A DNA stretch of 64,000 nucleotides. Origin: QAMX01 sp964515055. Lineage in GTDB: Bacteria; Bacillota; Clostridia; Oscillospirales; QAMX01. A program made the position numbers and the translations under genes. How positions within the stretch are numbered: position 1 is the stretch's first letter; each line of letters opens with the position of its first letter. Below are positions 50,321 through 59,439 of the stretch, in pieces. The notes beneath the pieces were generated by a model that had not been told where the DNA came from, did not search any database, and worked only from the letters and a program-made list of their open reading frames with translations. The stretch is taken from assembly GCA_964515055.1 (NCBI GenBank), contig CAZEUG010000002.1, positions 109,543 through 173,542 on the forward strand. Direction: 5' to 3'.

Positions 50321-51472
50321 TCATGGTGCTGTAGGGCGGTCGCGCAGCGCGTGATCGACCGGTACATCCACGCCGCTCCACACCCTCTGCGCGGTATACG
50401 GCTGATCCGCATCGCGCCAGAACGGGTGCGACTCCGGCAGGCCGAGCGGAAGAAAGCCGGTGGTACAGAGATACAGGCTGCCGGTGGAAATATAGGCTTC
50501 GCCCAGTGCAGGTTGATGGCCGCACAGGCCGATCGTCAGCCAGCCGTCCGCGTCAAACGTGTCCGGTGGTGAAAAGCAGCGGCGCAGCATGGCCGTCAGG
50601 GCGCAGCGCACCTGTGCAGGCGGCAATTCGTCCGGCAGCTGATTCAACAGCGCCATTTGCGCCAGCGTCTGGAACGCGGCCGAGCGGTAGGAAAGAGAAC
50701 GCCCCACCGGCGGAAAGGAGCCGTCCGGCGCGATCTGCCGTTCCAGCAGCGCGGCATAGCGGCGCGACCGGGTGAGGACAGCCTCCGCATTGATGTTCGC
50801 TGGCAGCGGTACCGTCCGCAGGAGATCGATCAGCATCGGCTGGATGACATAGCTGTTGTAATAATCCCAGTGCAGCGCCGGGCCGTCGCCATAGATGCCG
50901 TCGCCCTGATACCACTGTTCATGCGCGCTGAGCGCTTCCTCCACGCGCACGGGCTCCCATTCGCCGGTCATCCGGTATAAGGCCGCCTCGATCATGGCCG
51001 GAAAGAGCATCCAGTTGTTCCGGCGTGCCGGAATGCGGCGCGTTTTGCGCAGCGCAGCGACCAGCTGCTGCCGCGCCGATTCGTCCAGCTTTTGCCACAG
51101 CTCCGTGGGTGCGCGCAGAATGCCCTGTGCAAGGAACGCCGCATCCACCAGCGGCTGCGCGGATGGTTCGCCGGAAAAGCTGCAATAGTCCGCTGAATCC
51201 GGTCGTACCACGTTGGCAATGGCCCTGCGGGTTCGATCGGCGGCACACCTCCGCAGTGCTTCCTCTGCCGGATTCTGCGCCGTCGTTTCCAGCCAGGGTG
51301 CCAGCCCCGCCACGGTTCGGCCAATGGCTTCCAGGTGGGTCACCGCAGCCCGCTCAGCGCGCAGCGCCTCCACCGGCATATCGGTCTTCAGGGTGATGTT
51401 GGCCGCCGACGTCACCACCGGTTCGGCAATTTTCCAGAGGAGCTCTACCCAGAATGCTCTCGTCTGATGCAT
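50321..51472 (-). CDS. DUF2264 family protein
   Basis: 383 residues, no signal peptide. An (alpha/alpha)-type helical barrel is suggested by regular helical repeats. Segments NNWMLFPAMIEAALYRMTGEW (about 150-170), WYQGDGIYGDGPALHWDYYNSYVIQPML (about 187-214, quoted in part as GDGIYGDGPALHWDYYNSY), and FPPVGRSLSYRSAAFQTLAQMALL match my memory of DUF2264. This family is found in polysaccharide-use loci and often carries a Tyr/Asp/His-lined pocket. It could be a lyase or hydrolase acting on rhamnose- or glucuronate-containing oligosaccharides (inference). It is preceded by a small zinc-ribbon protein on the same strand. Confidence 0.8.
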   Translation of the reverse strand: MHQTRAFWVELLWKIAEPVVTSAANITLKTDMPVEALRAERAAVTHLEAIGRTVAGLAPWLETTAQNPAEEALRRCAADRTRRAIANVVRPDSADYCSFSGEPSAQPLVDAAFLAQGILRAPTELWQKLDESARQQLVAALRKTRRIPARRNNWMLFPAMIEAALYRMTGEWEPVRVEEALSAHEQWYQGDGIYGDGPALHWDYYNSYVIQPMLIDLLRTVPLPANINAEAVLTRSRRYAALLERQIAPDGSFPPVGRSLSYRSAAFQTLAQMALLNQLPDELPPAQVRCALTAMLRRCFSPPDTFDADGWLTIGLCGHQPALGEAYISTGSLYLCTTGFLPLGLPESHPFWRDADQPYTAQRVWSGVDVPVDHALRDRPTAP

Positions 51473-51488
51473 GGCTACACGCTTTCCA

Positions 51489-51833
51489 TCAAGCGGTCAT
51501 GCGTGGATGAAGCCGGTCGACCACGTTGGCCTGCGATGGCCGGTTCAGCGCGATGGAGATCACCAGCATACAGAGCACGAGCGCCACCCAGACGCCGACA
51601 CCGATCAGTGCGGCATTTTGATAGGCCCGTGCGCGTTCGGGATCGTTTTTCGCATACCGCGCCCATGCAATCAGGCCAAACACCGGAAACAGCGCGGCCA
51701 GGAAGAGCAAGCCCCTGCTGGTCGTTTTTCCGGCCTGTGGCTGCCATCCGCCCGGCTGTGTGGAAGCGCCGCATTGGGTGCAGAATGCTGCACTGTCCGG
51801 AAGCTGCGCACCGCAGTACGAACAAAATTTCAT
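51489..51833 (-). CDS. Zinc-ribbon membrane protein
   Basis: 114 residues. N-terminal zinc ribbon MKFCSYCGAQLPDSAAFCTQCG (two CxxC pairs), a Gly/Pro/Gln linker, then two hydrophobic helices (GLLFLAALFPVFGLIAW at about 40-57 and the following IGVGVWVALVLCMLVISIAL). Proteins of this zinc-ribbon plus TM class are common in Firmicutes and of unknown function. It ends 16 bp before the DUF2264 start and may be co-transcribed. Confidence 0.8.
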   Translation of the reverse strand: MKFCSYCGAQLPDSAAFCTQCGASTQPGGWQPQAGKTTSRGLLFLAALFPVFGLIAWARYAKNDPERARAYQNAALIGVGVWVALVLCMLVISIALNRPSQANVVDRLHPRMTA

Positions 51834-51971
51834 CGTTCATTTTCCTTTCTGTTTTTGGTCGTTCCGACCGTTTTTCAGAAGCTCTGGGAGTAGGATACCA
51901 TAATTCCCCGCTCTTGTCAACCGGACAATTGCAGCGGCGTGCGTCGTTTTGCCTTTTGGAGGTCTTTTGGG

Positions 51972-52000
51972 TTGTTTCCGGTTGCGGATTGTGGTATAAT
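51972..52000 (+). promoter_or_regulatory. Promoter of nicotinate phosphoribosyltransferase gene
   Basis: TTGTTT, 17 bp, TATAAT with TGTGG before the -10 (extended -10). The start codon lies about 73 bp downstream. Confidence 0.7.
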
Positions 52001-52072
52001 ATTCATCAATCCCCGCCCCACGCGTTCGGGTGGGCTGTTCCCTTGATTTTGATACAGACAGGAGCCCTATTT

Positions 52073-53527
52073 ATGGATCGTATGCTCAACGGCATTAACC
52101 TCTCCATGCTGACCGATTTCTATGAATTCACCATGGCCAACGGTTTTCTGGAGCATGGCATGAAGGATAAAATCACATACTTTGACCTCTTCTTCCGCAA
52201 GGTGCCGGACGGCGGCGGCTTCGCCATTGCCGCCGGGCTGGAGCAGGCCATCGAATACCTGCAGGATCTGCACTTTGCGCCGGAGGATATCGCGTATATC
52301 CGCTCCAAGCAGATTTTCTGCGAAGAATTCATCCAGTATCTCAGCGACTTCCGATTCACCTGTGACGTCTGGGCGGTTCCGGAGGGGACGCCGATTTTCC
52401 CCGGCGAGCCGCTTGTGACCGTGCGCGGCCCGGCACCGCAGACGCAGCTGCTGGAAACCATGCTGCTCGCCACCATCAACCACCAGTCGCTGATCGCCAC
52501 CAAGGCCAACCGCATTGCACGCAGCGCCAAGGGGCGGGTGGTGATGGAATTCGGCGCCCGCCGCGCCCACAGCTTCGCCGGTGCGCTGTACGGCTCCCGT
52601 GCCGCCTACATCGGCGGCTGCCCCGTCTCCTCCAATGCACTGGCCGACCGGCTCTTCGGCATTCCAGCCGTCGGCACCATGGCGCATTCGTGGATTCAGA
52701 TGTTCGACACGGAGTATGACGCGTTCCGCGCCTACGCCGAAACCTATCCGCAGGACTGCACCCTGCTGCTGGACACCTATGACGTGCTGAGCAGCGGCCT
52801 GCCCAATGCCATTCGCGTGTTTGACGAGGTTCTGAAGCCGCAGGGCATCATGCCCGCCGGCGTCCGCATCGACTCCGGCGACGTCACCTATCTGACGCGC
52901 TGCATTCGTTCCCGCCTCGATGCCGCCGGATATACCGGTACAAAAATTGTCGTCTCCAACTCGCTCGACGAGTATCTGATTCGTGATCTGCTCTCGCAGG
53001 GCGCCTGCATCGATACGTTCGGCGTCGGCGAACGGCTGATTACCTCGCGGAGTGAGCCGGTCTTTGGCGGCGTCTACAAGCTCTGCGCCGTTGAAAACGA
53101 CAACGGGGACATCGTTCCGAAGATCAAAATCTCCGAAAATGTCGCCAAAATCACCACGCCGCACTTCAAAAAGCTCTGGCGTTTCTTTGATCCGAACGGC
53201 ATGGCCATCGCCGATGTACTCTCCCTGCACACGGAGACGATCGACCCCTCCCAGCCGTTTGAGCTCTTCCATCCGGAATTCACCTGGAAGAAGAAAATCA
53301 TCACCGACTTCACCGCGCAGCAGCTGCTCGTGCCGATTTTCCAGAACGGTCAGCTCGTGTATGACATTCCGTCGCTGGAGCAGGTTCACGCCTATTCGCA
53401 GGACTGCATCGACCATCTCTGGCAGGAGGTCAAGCGCTTTGACAACCCGCACGACTATTATGTCGATCTGACGCGCCCGCTCTGGGAGATCAAGCAGAAG
53501 ATGCTGGCCGGACACGGGCAGCTGTAG
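52073..53527 (+). CDS. pncB: Nicotinate phosphoribosyltransferase
   Basis: 484 residues, the usual length for Firmicutes PncB. It makes nicotinate mononucleotide from nicotinate, PRPP and ATP in NAD salvage. ATG 52073 follows an AGGAG site. Motifs: LSMLTDFYEFTMANGF (about 10-25), VVMEFGARRAHSF (about 160-172), GTMAHSWIQMF, LLDTYDVL, MPAGVRIDSGDVTYL (about 262-276) and DTFGVGERLITS (about 320). Two genes follow on the same strand at short distance (41 and 20 bp), so a three-gene operon with the dehydrogenase and sugar kinase is possible. Confidence 0.95.
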   Translation: MDRMLNGINLSMLTDFYEFTMANGFLEHGMKDKITYFDLFFRKVPDGGGFAIAAGLEQAIEYLQDLHFAPEDIAYIRSKQIFCEEFIQYLSDFRFTCDVWAVPEGTPIFPGEPLVTVRGPAPQTQLLETMLLATINHQSLIATKANRIARSAKGRVVMEFGARRAHSFAGALYGSRAAYIGGCPVSSNALADRLFGIPAVGTMAHSWIQMFDTEYDAFRAYAETYPQDCTLLLDTYDVLSSGLPNAIRVFDEVLKPQGIMPAGVRIDSGDVTYLTRCIRSRLDAAGYTGTKIVVSNSLDEYLIRDLLSQGACIDTFGVGERLITSRSEPVFGGVYKLCAVENDNGDIVPKIKISENVAKITTPHFKKLWRFFDPNGMAIADVLSLHTETIDPSQPFELFHPEFTWKKKIITDFTAQQLLVPIFQNGQLVYDIPSLEQVHAYSQDCIDHLWQEVKRFDNPHDYYVDLTRPLWEIKQKMLAGHGQL

Positions 53528-53567
53528 CCCGCTCGGTGCGCCCCGTTTCATGAAGGAGGTTTTGCCT

Positions 53568-54674
53568 GTGAACATTGATTTTTTCAATCCCGTCCGGATT
53601 CTGTCCGGTGAGGGCTGTTTTCGCCGATTTGACGGCTATGCTGCATTCGGCCGCCGCTGCATGATCGTCTGCGGTCAGCATTCGGCGCGCGCCTGCGGCG
53701 CTCTGGCCGATGCGGAGGCATCGCTCTCCGCTGCCGGGATTGCCTATGACATTTTCGATCGAATTGAGTCCAACCCGCTGATTTCCACGGTCTTTGAGGG
53801 AGGACGCCTGGCGCGGGCGTTTGGCGCAGATTTCATTCTGGCCATCGGCGGCGGTTCTCCGCTGGATGCCGGGAAGGCCGTTGCCGCCTACGCCGCCAAC
53901 CCGGAAATCACGGTTCCGGAGGACCTCTACCGCGTGACCCGCCGCCCGGCGCTGCCGCTTCTGGCCGTCAATACGACAGCGGGTACCGGCAGTGAGGTGA
54001 CGCCGTATTCCATCTTGACCGTTCCGGCATTCGAAAACAAGCGCTCCTTCGGCGGCGATGATCTGTACGCGAAAGTCGCGTTCTGCGACCCGACCTACAC
54101 GCAGACGTTGCCGCGCTCCTTCACCATGTCCACGGCGGTGGACGCGCTCTGTCACGCCGTGGAGGGCTATTTTATGAAAAAAGCCAATCCCGTTTCCGAT
54201 GCGCTGGCCTGTGAGGCCATTTCCCTGCTTCAGGCCGGAATTCGCGCCGTGCTGGCGAACGACCTCTCCATGCACACCCGCGAAATCCTGATGTACGGCT
54301 CGACACTGGCCGGGCAGGTCATCTCCCGGACGGGAACCGGCTTCGTCCACTCCACCGGCTATATGCTGACGTATCATCACGGTCTTCCGCACGGACAGGC
54401 CAACGCCTACTTCCTGCCGGACTTCGTCCGCTATATGGCCAAGGCCGCGCCGGAGCGTGCCGCACGCGTCTACGCGCTCTGTGGTGTTGCCGATGCGGAC
54501 GGGCTGGCCGCGCTGGTCGGTGGCTGTGACGAAATGCCGCTGAACCTGCATCTGTCCGATGCGCTCTGCGTCCGCTACGCGGATCAGACCATCCCTGCCA
54601 AGAACGTCGCCAACGCCATCCGCGTGATCACGCGGGACGAGCTGCTGGCCGTCATTCGCAGCCGTCTCGGCTGA
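53568..54674 (+). CDS. Iron-containing (type III) alcohol dehydrogenase family protein
   Basis: 368 residues from GTG 53568 (VNIDFFNPVRILSG), eight bases after AAGGAGG. NAD(P)-binding GGGSPLDAGKAVAAY (about 90-104) and TTAGTGSEVTPYSI (about 132-145). Metal site: Asp, His and His in DALCHAVEG (about 200-208), HSTGYML.YHHGLPHGQA (about 263-280). These enzymes oxidise or reduce short alcohols or aldehydes or polyols such as 1,2-propanediol or glycerol; the exact substrate is not predictable. Context of a PfkB kinase 19 bp downstream suggests sugar or polyol metabolism. Confidence 0.9.
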   Translation: MNIDFFNPVRILSGEGCFRRFDGYAAFGRRCMIVCGQHSARACGALADAEASLSAAGIAYDIFDRIESNPLISTVFEGGRLARAFGADFILAIGGGSPLDAGKAVAAYAANPEITVPEDLYRVTRRPALPLLAVNTTAGTGSEVTPYSILTVPAFENKRSFGGDDLYAKVAFCDPTYTQTLPRSFTMSTAVDALCHAVEGYFMKKANPVSDALACEAISLLQAGIRAVLANDLSMHTREILMYGSTLAGQVISRTGTGFVHSTGYMLTYHHGLPHGQANAYFLPDFVRYMAKAAPERAARVYALCGVADADGLAALVGGCDEMPLNLHLSDALCVRYADQTIPAKNVANAIRVITRDELLAVIRSRLG

Positions 54675-54693
54675 ATCGGAAAGGAGTTGCCGC

Positions 54694-55548
54694 ATGGCAT
54701 CCATTGTCTGTATCGGTGAAACCTTATGGGACGTCTATCCGGGACGTCGTTATCTGGGCGGTGCGCCGCTCAACGTGGCTGTGCATCTGGCACGGCTCGG
54801 TGACACGGCCTGTCTGCTGTCCGCCGTCGGGCGGGACGAGAACGGGCGCGCCGCATTGGCGCAGCTTGCTCAGCTCGGCGTGGACTGCCGGTTTGTCACG
54901 GTCAATGACCGCCCCACCGGAACCGCTCTCGTTCACCCGGAGCTGGACGGTGATCAGCGCTTTGACCTGCCGGAGGATGTCGCCTATGACCAGCTCGCGC
55001 TGTCGGATGAAGCGCTGGCATCCCTGATTCGCCTGGCGCCGGACGCCGTCGTCTTCGGCACGCTGGCGCAGAAGCGCAGTGTGCAGGCCGCAGAGACCAT
55101 CGCTCACACGCTGGACGCTCTGCCGAACGCGGAGGCGCTGCTGGACGTGAATCTGCGCAAGCAGCTGTATGACGAAGTCATTCTGGCTGACTCCATCGAC
55201 CGCTGCACCATTCTGAAGCTGAACGAGGACGAGGTGGACACACTGTCCTTCCTGCTGTTTGACTGCGTCATGGAGCCCGACCGCTTTGCGCGTTTCCTCT
55301 TTTCCGACTTCGCCTGCCACACGGTGATTGTGACACGCGGCAGCCGCGGCGCATCGGCCTACAGCCGCACCTTTGAAACGTTCCACGCCGCCCCCATTCC
55401 GGTCGATGTCGTGGATACCGTCGGTGCCGGTGATGCGTTCACAGCCGGTTATCTGCATGAGTGGCTGCGCTCGCACGAAATGGCCGCCGCACTGAATGCC
55501 GGGAACGCAAGCGGTGCCAACGCAACGCTCCATGCGGGCGCATTCTGA
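54694..55548 (+). CDS. PfkB-family carbohydrate kinase (fructokinase-like)
   Basis: 284 residues. ATG 54694 follows AAAGGAG. N-terminal CIGETLWDVYPGRRYLGGAPLNVAVHLARLG (about 5-35) and the C-terminal ATP/catalytic motif DVVDTVGAGDAFTAGYL (about 227-243, with the base Asp) are those of ribokinase-like sugar kinases. The short N-terminus and LGGAPLNVA resemble fructokinases. It probably phosphorylates fructose or a related sugar. Ends at a terminator. Confidence 0.92.
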   Translation: MASIVCIGETLWDVYPGRRYLGGAPLNVAVHLARLGDTACLLSAVGRDENGRAALAQLAQLGVDCRFVTVNDRPTGTALVHPELDGDQRFDLPEDVAYDQLALSDEALASLIRLAPDAVVFGTLAQKRSVQAAETIAHTLDALPNAEALLDVNLRKQLYDEVILADSIDRCTILKLNEDEVDTLSFLLFDCVMEPDRFARFLFSDFACHTVIVTRGSRGASAYSRTFETFHAAPIPVDVVDTVGAGDAFTAGYLHEWLRSHEMAAALNAGNASGANATLHAGAF

Positions 55549-55570
55549 GTTCATTTTCACGCTGCATACA

Positions 55571-55611
55571 AACGGGGGAACCGTCTTTTTGAGACGGCTC
55601 CCCCGTTTTTT
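55571..55611 (+). terminator. Terminator after the sugar kinase gene
   Basis: AACGGGGGAACCGTCT ... AGACGGCTCCCCCGTT stem plus TTTT. Confidence 0.88.
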
Positions 55612-55749
55612 CGCACCCGGCTTCCGCCGACAAAAAACAGTTTGTTTGGTGGGGATAACTTGTCGGAATTTTCCATTTTATCCAACCGGCTTCTGTGTTA
55701 TCATAACAAAGGAATCAGACAGTATTTTCCCGTCAGAAAGGATTCATCT

Positions 55750-57528
55750 ATGTTCATTTCCAATCTTCTCGCATTGGCCGGCGGTCTGGCCGTTTTGCTG
55801 TATGGGATGCACCTCATGGGCGGCGGTCTGGAAAAGATGAGCGGTGGCCATCTGGAGCGCATTCTGGAGCGCCTGACGTCCAACCGGTTCCTCGCGTTTC
55901 TGCTCGGTATCGGCGTCACCGCCATCATTCAGTCCTCCTCCGCCACCACGGTCATGGTGGTCGGTTTTGTCAACTCCGGCATCATGAAGCTCTCGCAGTC
56001 GGTCTGCGTCATCATGGGTGCCAACATCGGGACAACCGTCACCTCCTGGATTCTCAGTCTGACCGGGCTGAGCAGCGACCATCTGATTTTGACGCTGCTG
56101 AAGCCGACCTCGCTGGCTCCGGCTGCCGCCTGTGTGGGCATTTTCCTGTATCTGTTCCTCAAGCGCCGGAAAAGCCGCGACCTCGGCTCCATCCTGATCG
56201 GATTTTCCCTGCTGCTGTTCGGCATGAACATGATGAGTGCTGCGGTTGAGCCCCTGCAGGATGCGCCCTGGATTGCCAATCTGTTCCTGCTGTTTTCCAA
56301 CCCGCTGCTCGGCCTGCCGGTCGGTGCCGTCATGACGGCGCTGCTCCAGTCCTCGGCCGCTTCCATCGGGATTATTCAGGTGCTGGCCGCCTCCGGCCAG
56401 ATTGGCCTCGCCTCCGTCGTGCCGCTGATCTGCGGGCAGAACATCGGCACCTGCGTGACGGCGCTGCTTTCCTCCGGTGGAGCCACCCGCAACGCCCGGC
56501 GCGCCGCCGTCATTCACCTGCTGTTCAACCTGTTCGGCAGTGCGGCATTTCTCGCGCTGTTCTATCTGCTCCGTGCGCTCGTCGATCTGCCGTTTTTCAG
56601 CCAGCCCGTCACCGCAGCCGGGATTGCACTCGTCCACACCTCCTTCAATATGCTTGCGACAATGCTGCTCTTTCCGTTCTCCGATGCTCTCGTGCGGCTG
56701 TCTGCCCGCCTCGTCCCGGCGAAAAAGGAATCGGGCGAGCTGGCGCTGCTGGATGAGCGCCTCCTCTCCACCCCGTCCTTCGCCGTGGAGCGCTGCCACA
56801 CGCTGACGGTCAAAATGGCGGAGCTGGCCGCCGATACCCTGCACAGTGCCATCGGCCTGCTGACTGACTATGACGAAAAGGTGGCGCAGCGCATTTTAGA
56901 CGCCGAGAACACCGCCGACATCTACGAAGACCGGCTGGGCGATTATCTCGTGCGGCTCAGTGGCCATGAGCTTTCGGAGCGCGACACGCAGACCGTTTCC
57001 CTGCTCCTGTCGGCCATCGGGGATTTTGAGCGCGTCTGCGACCACGCCGTCAACCTGTTGGAGGCCGCTGAGGAAATGCGTCAGAAGGGCATCGCCTTTT
57101 CGGAGGATGCCCGTCAGGAGATGCAGGTCATGACGGATGCGCTGCTCCGCATTTTGGATACCGCCGTGCAGTCGTTTATCGCCGGTGACACGCAGCTGGC
57201 CATGTCCGTCGAGCCGATGGAGGAGGTCATCGATGACCTGCGCGCCGCGCTGAAGGATCGGCACATCGTCCGCCTGCGGGAGGGGCGCTGTACGGTGGAG
57301 CTCGGCTTTATCCTCTCCGATGTGCTGACCAACTGCGAACGCGTATCCGACCACTGCTCCAACATCGCCGTCGCTGTTCTGAACAGCAGCGGCAGCACGT
57401 TGATTTCGCACAGCTACCTCACCGAGCTGAAGCACACGAGCCCGGAATTTTCTGCGGCCTATGAAGCGGAGCATCGCCGCTGCTTTGATCGGCTGCTCTC
57501 TGTTTCGGAGGAAAACGACCGGGCATAG
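55750..57528 (+). CDS. Na+/Pi cotransporter (NptA/PNaS family) with PhoU domain
   Basis: 592 residues from ATG 55750 (MFISNLLALAGGLAVLLYGM). An in-frame upstream ATG at 55642 lacks a site. Two inverted repeats carry the QSSSATTVMVVGFVNSG (about 60-76) and ALLQSSAASIGIIQVLA motifs (about 198-214) and the GANIGTTVTSWI/GQNIGTCVTALL repeats that line the transport path, then a soluble PhoU-like helical domain (about 360-560: AEDTL..AI.LL..YD..., HSDAVNLLEAAEEM-like), usual in bacterial NptA-type proteins. It imports phosphate with sodium. Monocistronic; the upstream gap has a TATCAT -10 candidate but no clear -35. Confidence 0.93.
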   Translation: MFISNLLALAGGLAVLLYGMHLMGGGLEKMSGGHLERILERLTSNRFLAFLLGIGVTAIIQSSSATTVMVVGFVNSGIMKLSQSVCVIMGANIGTTVTSWILSLTGLSSDHLILTLLKPTSLAPAAACVGIFLYLFLKRRKSRDLGSILIGFSLLLFGMNMMSAAVEPLQDAPWIANLFLLFSNPLLGLPVGAVMTALLQSSAASIGIIQVLAASGQIGLASVVPLICGQNIGTCVTALLSSGGATRNARRAAVIHLLFNLFGSAAFLALFYLLRALVDLPFFSQPVTAAGIALVHTSFNMLATMLLFPFSDALVRLSARLVPAKKESGELALLDERLLSTPSFAVERCHTLTVKMAELAADTLHSAIGLLTDYDEKVAQRILDAENTADIYEDRLGDYLVRLSGHELSERDTQTVSLLLSAIGDFERVCDHAVNLLEAAEEMRQKGIAFSEDARQEMQVMTDALLRILDTAVQSFIAGDTQLAMSVEPMEEVIDDLRAALKDRHIVRLREGRCTVELGFILSDVLTNCERVSDHCSNIAVAVLNSSGSTLISHSYLTELKHTSPEFSAAYEAEHRRCFDRLLSVSEENDRA

Positions 57529-57560
57529 CGTCCGGCACTGTATTTTTTTCGCTGCGGTAC

Positions 57561-57589
57561 TTGCATTTTTCAGCCGCATGGTGTATAAT
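57561..57589 (+). promoter_or_regulatory. Promoter of the thiamine operon
   Basis: TTGCAT (57561-57566), 17 bp, TATAAT (57584-57589). The riboswitch begins about 17 bp downstream. Confidence 0.85.
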
Positions 57590-57605
57590 CAAATCAAATT
57601 AAAAA

Positions 57606-57690
57606 CACGGGAGCTTGTAAACAGGCTGAGAGGAAGGTGTGACCTTCGACCGGGAACCTGATGCGGATAATGCCGCCGTAGGAAGTCATA
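57606..57690 (+). ncRNA. TPP riboswitch (THI element)
   Basis: Contains the hallmark GGGAGCTT...GGCTGAGAGG pyrimidine-sensor part and ACCTGATGCGGATAATGCCGCCGTAGGAAG pyrophosphate-sensor part (quoted in pieces: CTGAGAGG at about 57625-57632 and GGATAATGCC at about 57665-57674). It senses thiamine pyrophosphate. A terminator (57706-57741) and then the thiS ribosome binding site follow, so regulation by transcription termination is most likely. Confidence 0.97.
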
Positions 57691-57705
57691 GCAAAACGAT
57701 TTTTT

Positions 57706-57741
57706 ACAGGAGGCGTCCCTTTTCGGGTGCCTCCTGTTTTT
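57706..57741 (+). terminator. Regulatory terminator of the TPP riboswitch
   Basis: ACAGGAGGCGTCCC-TTTTC-GGGTGCCTCCTGT plus TTTTT. The loss of this stem by an antiterminator at low TPP would switch the thi operon on. Confidence 0.85.
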
Positions 57742-57823
57742 GTATGTTTTCCAACGCTGCGCAGCGCACGATGAACGCATCAGGCAGGAGTGCCCCCGTG
57801 TTTTCAGCCGGGAGGTGTCATAA

Positions 57824-58018
57824 TTGGTCAAGGTAAACGGTGAAAGGAAGGACATTGCCGGGCAGACGGTGGCAGATTATCTGCGGACAGCCGGCTACGA
57901 CATGGCCCGCATCGCCGTCGAGTGCAACGGTGCAATCGTCAAAAAAGCAGAATACGACAGCACGGTGTTTACAGACGGCGATACTGTGGAGGTCGTCCGC
58001 TTTGTGGGAGGTGGCTGA
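57824..58018 (+). CDS. thiS: Sulfur carrier protein ThiS
   Basis: 64 residues from a TTG start (first codon read as Met), seven bases after GGGAGGTG. Ends in VRFVGGG: the C-terminal Gly-Gly is adenylated by ThiF and loaded with sulfur for thiazole synthesis. Beta-grasp fold pattern VKVNG...A.TVADYL...G...ARIAVECNG.IV.K..Y and TVFTDGD.VEVV. First gene of the operon, and thiF follows after 4 bp. Confidence 0.93.
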   Translation: MVKVNGERKDIAGQTVADYLRTAGYDMARIAVECNGAIVKKAEYDSTVFTDGDTVEVVRFVGGG

Positions 58019-58022
58019 ATAG

Positions 58023-58664
58023 ATGTTGACGAGAGGCGAATGGTTTGCCGCGCTGGCTGAGCGGCATGGGCTGGAAAACCAGCAACGGTTTCAGAACGCC
58101 ACGGTAGCGATCTGCGGTCTGGGCGGGCTGGGCTCCCACATTGCCATCGCACTGGCACGGGCGGGCATTGGGCGACTGCTGCTCATCGATTTTGACCGGG
58201 TGGAGCTTACAAACCTGCACCGGCAGCAGTATGAGGTGTCGCAAATCGGGCTGCTGAAAACGGATGCGCTGGCCGCCAACCTGCGCCGAATCAACCCGTA
58301 TCTGTCGCTGGAAACGCATCCGGTCAACATCACGGAAGAAAACGCAGAGCTGCTGCTGCGCGAAGCGGACATCGTCTGTGAAGCGTTCGACCGCGCCGAG
58401 GCAAAGGCCATGCTCGTTCAGTGCGTGCTGGAAACGATGCCGGACAAGTACCTGATCGCCGCATCGGGCATGGCGGGCTTTGCGGATGCGAACGCCATTC
58501 AGACCCGAACCGTCACATCGCATTTTACGCTCTGCGGCGACCAGGTCAGCGATGTGGCAGACGGAACCGGACTGGTCGCATCGCGAGTGATGGTCTGCGC
58601 TGCCCATCAGGCACACGCCGTGCTGCAAATTTTATCGAAAGAAGGAACCATCCATGAACCATGA
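58023..58664 (+). CDS. thiF: ThiS adenylyltransferase ThiF (short form)
   Basis: 213 residues. E1-like fold: VAICGLGGLGSHIAIALARAGIG (P-loop, about 29-50), LLIDFDRVELTNLHRQQY (about 54-71, with the adenylate Asp and Arg), then TDALAANLRRINPYL. It activates the ThiS C-terminus as an adenylate. It lacks the CxxC zinc pairs of the longer ThiF/MoeB, as is usual for short clostridial forms. Its 3' end overlaps thiG by 11 bp. Confidence 0.92.
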   Translation: MLTRGEWFAALAERHGLENQQRFQNATVAICGLGGLGSHIAIALARAGIGRLLLIDFDRVELTNLHRQQYEVSQIGLLKTDALAANLRRINPYLSLETHPVNITEENAELLLREADIVCEAFDRAEAKAMLVQCVLETMPDKYLIAASGMAGFADANAIQTRTVTSHFTLCGDQVSDVADGTGLVASRVMVCAAHQAHAVLQILSKEGTIHEP

Positions 58665-59424
58665 CCCGTTTGTGATCGGCGGGCATACCTTTCATTCCCG
58701 TTTCATTCTGGGCTCCGGCAAATACTCCGTGCGGCTCATCGAAGCAGCCGTGCAGGAGGCCGGTGCCGAAATCATCACACTGGCCGTTCGCCGCGCCAAC
58801 ACCAGGCAGGAGGAAAGCATTCTGGCATCCATTCCGGCGGGCGTCACGCTGCTGCCGAACACCAGCGGTGCGCGAAACGCCGAGGAAGCGGTGCGGATTG
58901 CACGGCTGGCGCGGGAGCTCGGCTGCGGCGATTTCGTCAAGATTGAAATCATGCGCGACGCGAAATACCTGCTCCCCGACAATCAGGAGACGCTCCGTGC
59001 GACCGAGCTGCTCGCAAACGAAGGCTTTGTCGTCATGCCCTATATGTCCCCCGATTTGGCTGTGGCGCGTGACCTCGTCAGCGCCGGTGCAGCCTGTGTC
59101 ATGCCGCTGGCTGCACCGATCGGCTCCAACCGCGGACTTGTGAACCGGGAATGGATTCAAATCCTGATCGATGAAATCGACCTGCCTGTGATCGTGGATG
59201 CCGGAATCGGCCGGCCATCACAGGCGTGTGAGGCCATGGAAATGGGCGCTGCGGCGATCATGGCGAACACTGCACTCGCCACGGCCGGTGACCTGCCAAT
59301 GATGGCCGCCGCCTTCAAAAGCGCCATCGAAGCCGGGCGAACGGCCTACCTGTCGGGGCTGGGCAGCGTATTGACACGCGGCGCGTCCGCGTCCGACCCG
59401 TTGACCGGTTTTCTGCACGATTGA
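58654..59424 (+). CDS. thiG: Thiazole synthase ThiG
   Basis: 256 residues, normal length. TIM barrel that builds the thiazole phosphate from deoxyxylulose phosphate, dehydroglycine and ThiS-thiocarboxylate. Segments: GHTFHSRFILGSGKYS (about 10-25), ALAVRRAN-like TLAVRRAN (about 44), NTSGARNAEEAVRIA (about 68-82), FVKIEI (catalytic Lys, about 97), LMAAPIGSNRG-type APIGSNRGL (about 155) and VDAGIGRPSQA (about 185). Overlaps thiF, and is followed 15 bp later by thiH. Confidence 0.95.
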   Translation: MNHDPFVIGGHTFHSRFILGSGKYSVRLIEAAVQEAGAEIITLAVRRANTRQEESILASIPAGVTLLPNTSGARNAEEAVRIARLARELGCGDFVKIEIMRDAKYLLPDNQETLRATELLANEGFVVMPYMSPDLAVARDLVSAGAACVMPLAAPIGSNRGLVNREWIQILIDEIDLPVIVDAGIGRPSQACEAMEMGAAAIMANTALATAGDLPMMAAAFKSAIEAGRTAYLSGLGSVLTRGASASDPLTGFLHD

Positions 59425-59439
59425 CGGGGGGATAGAACG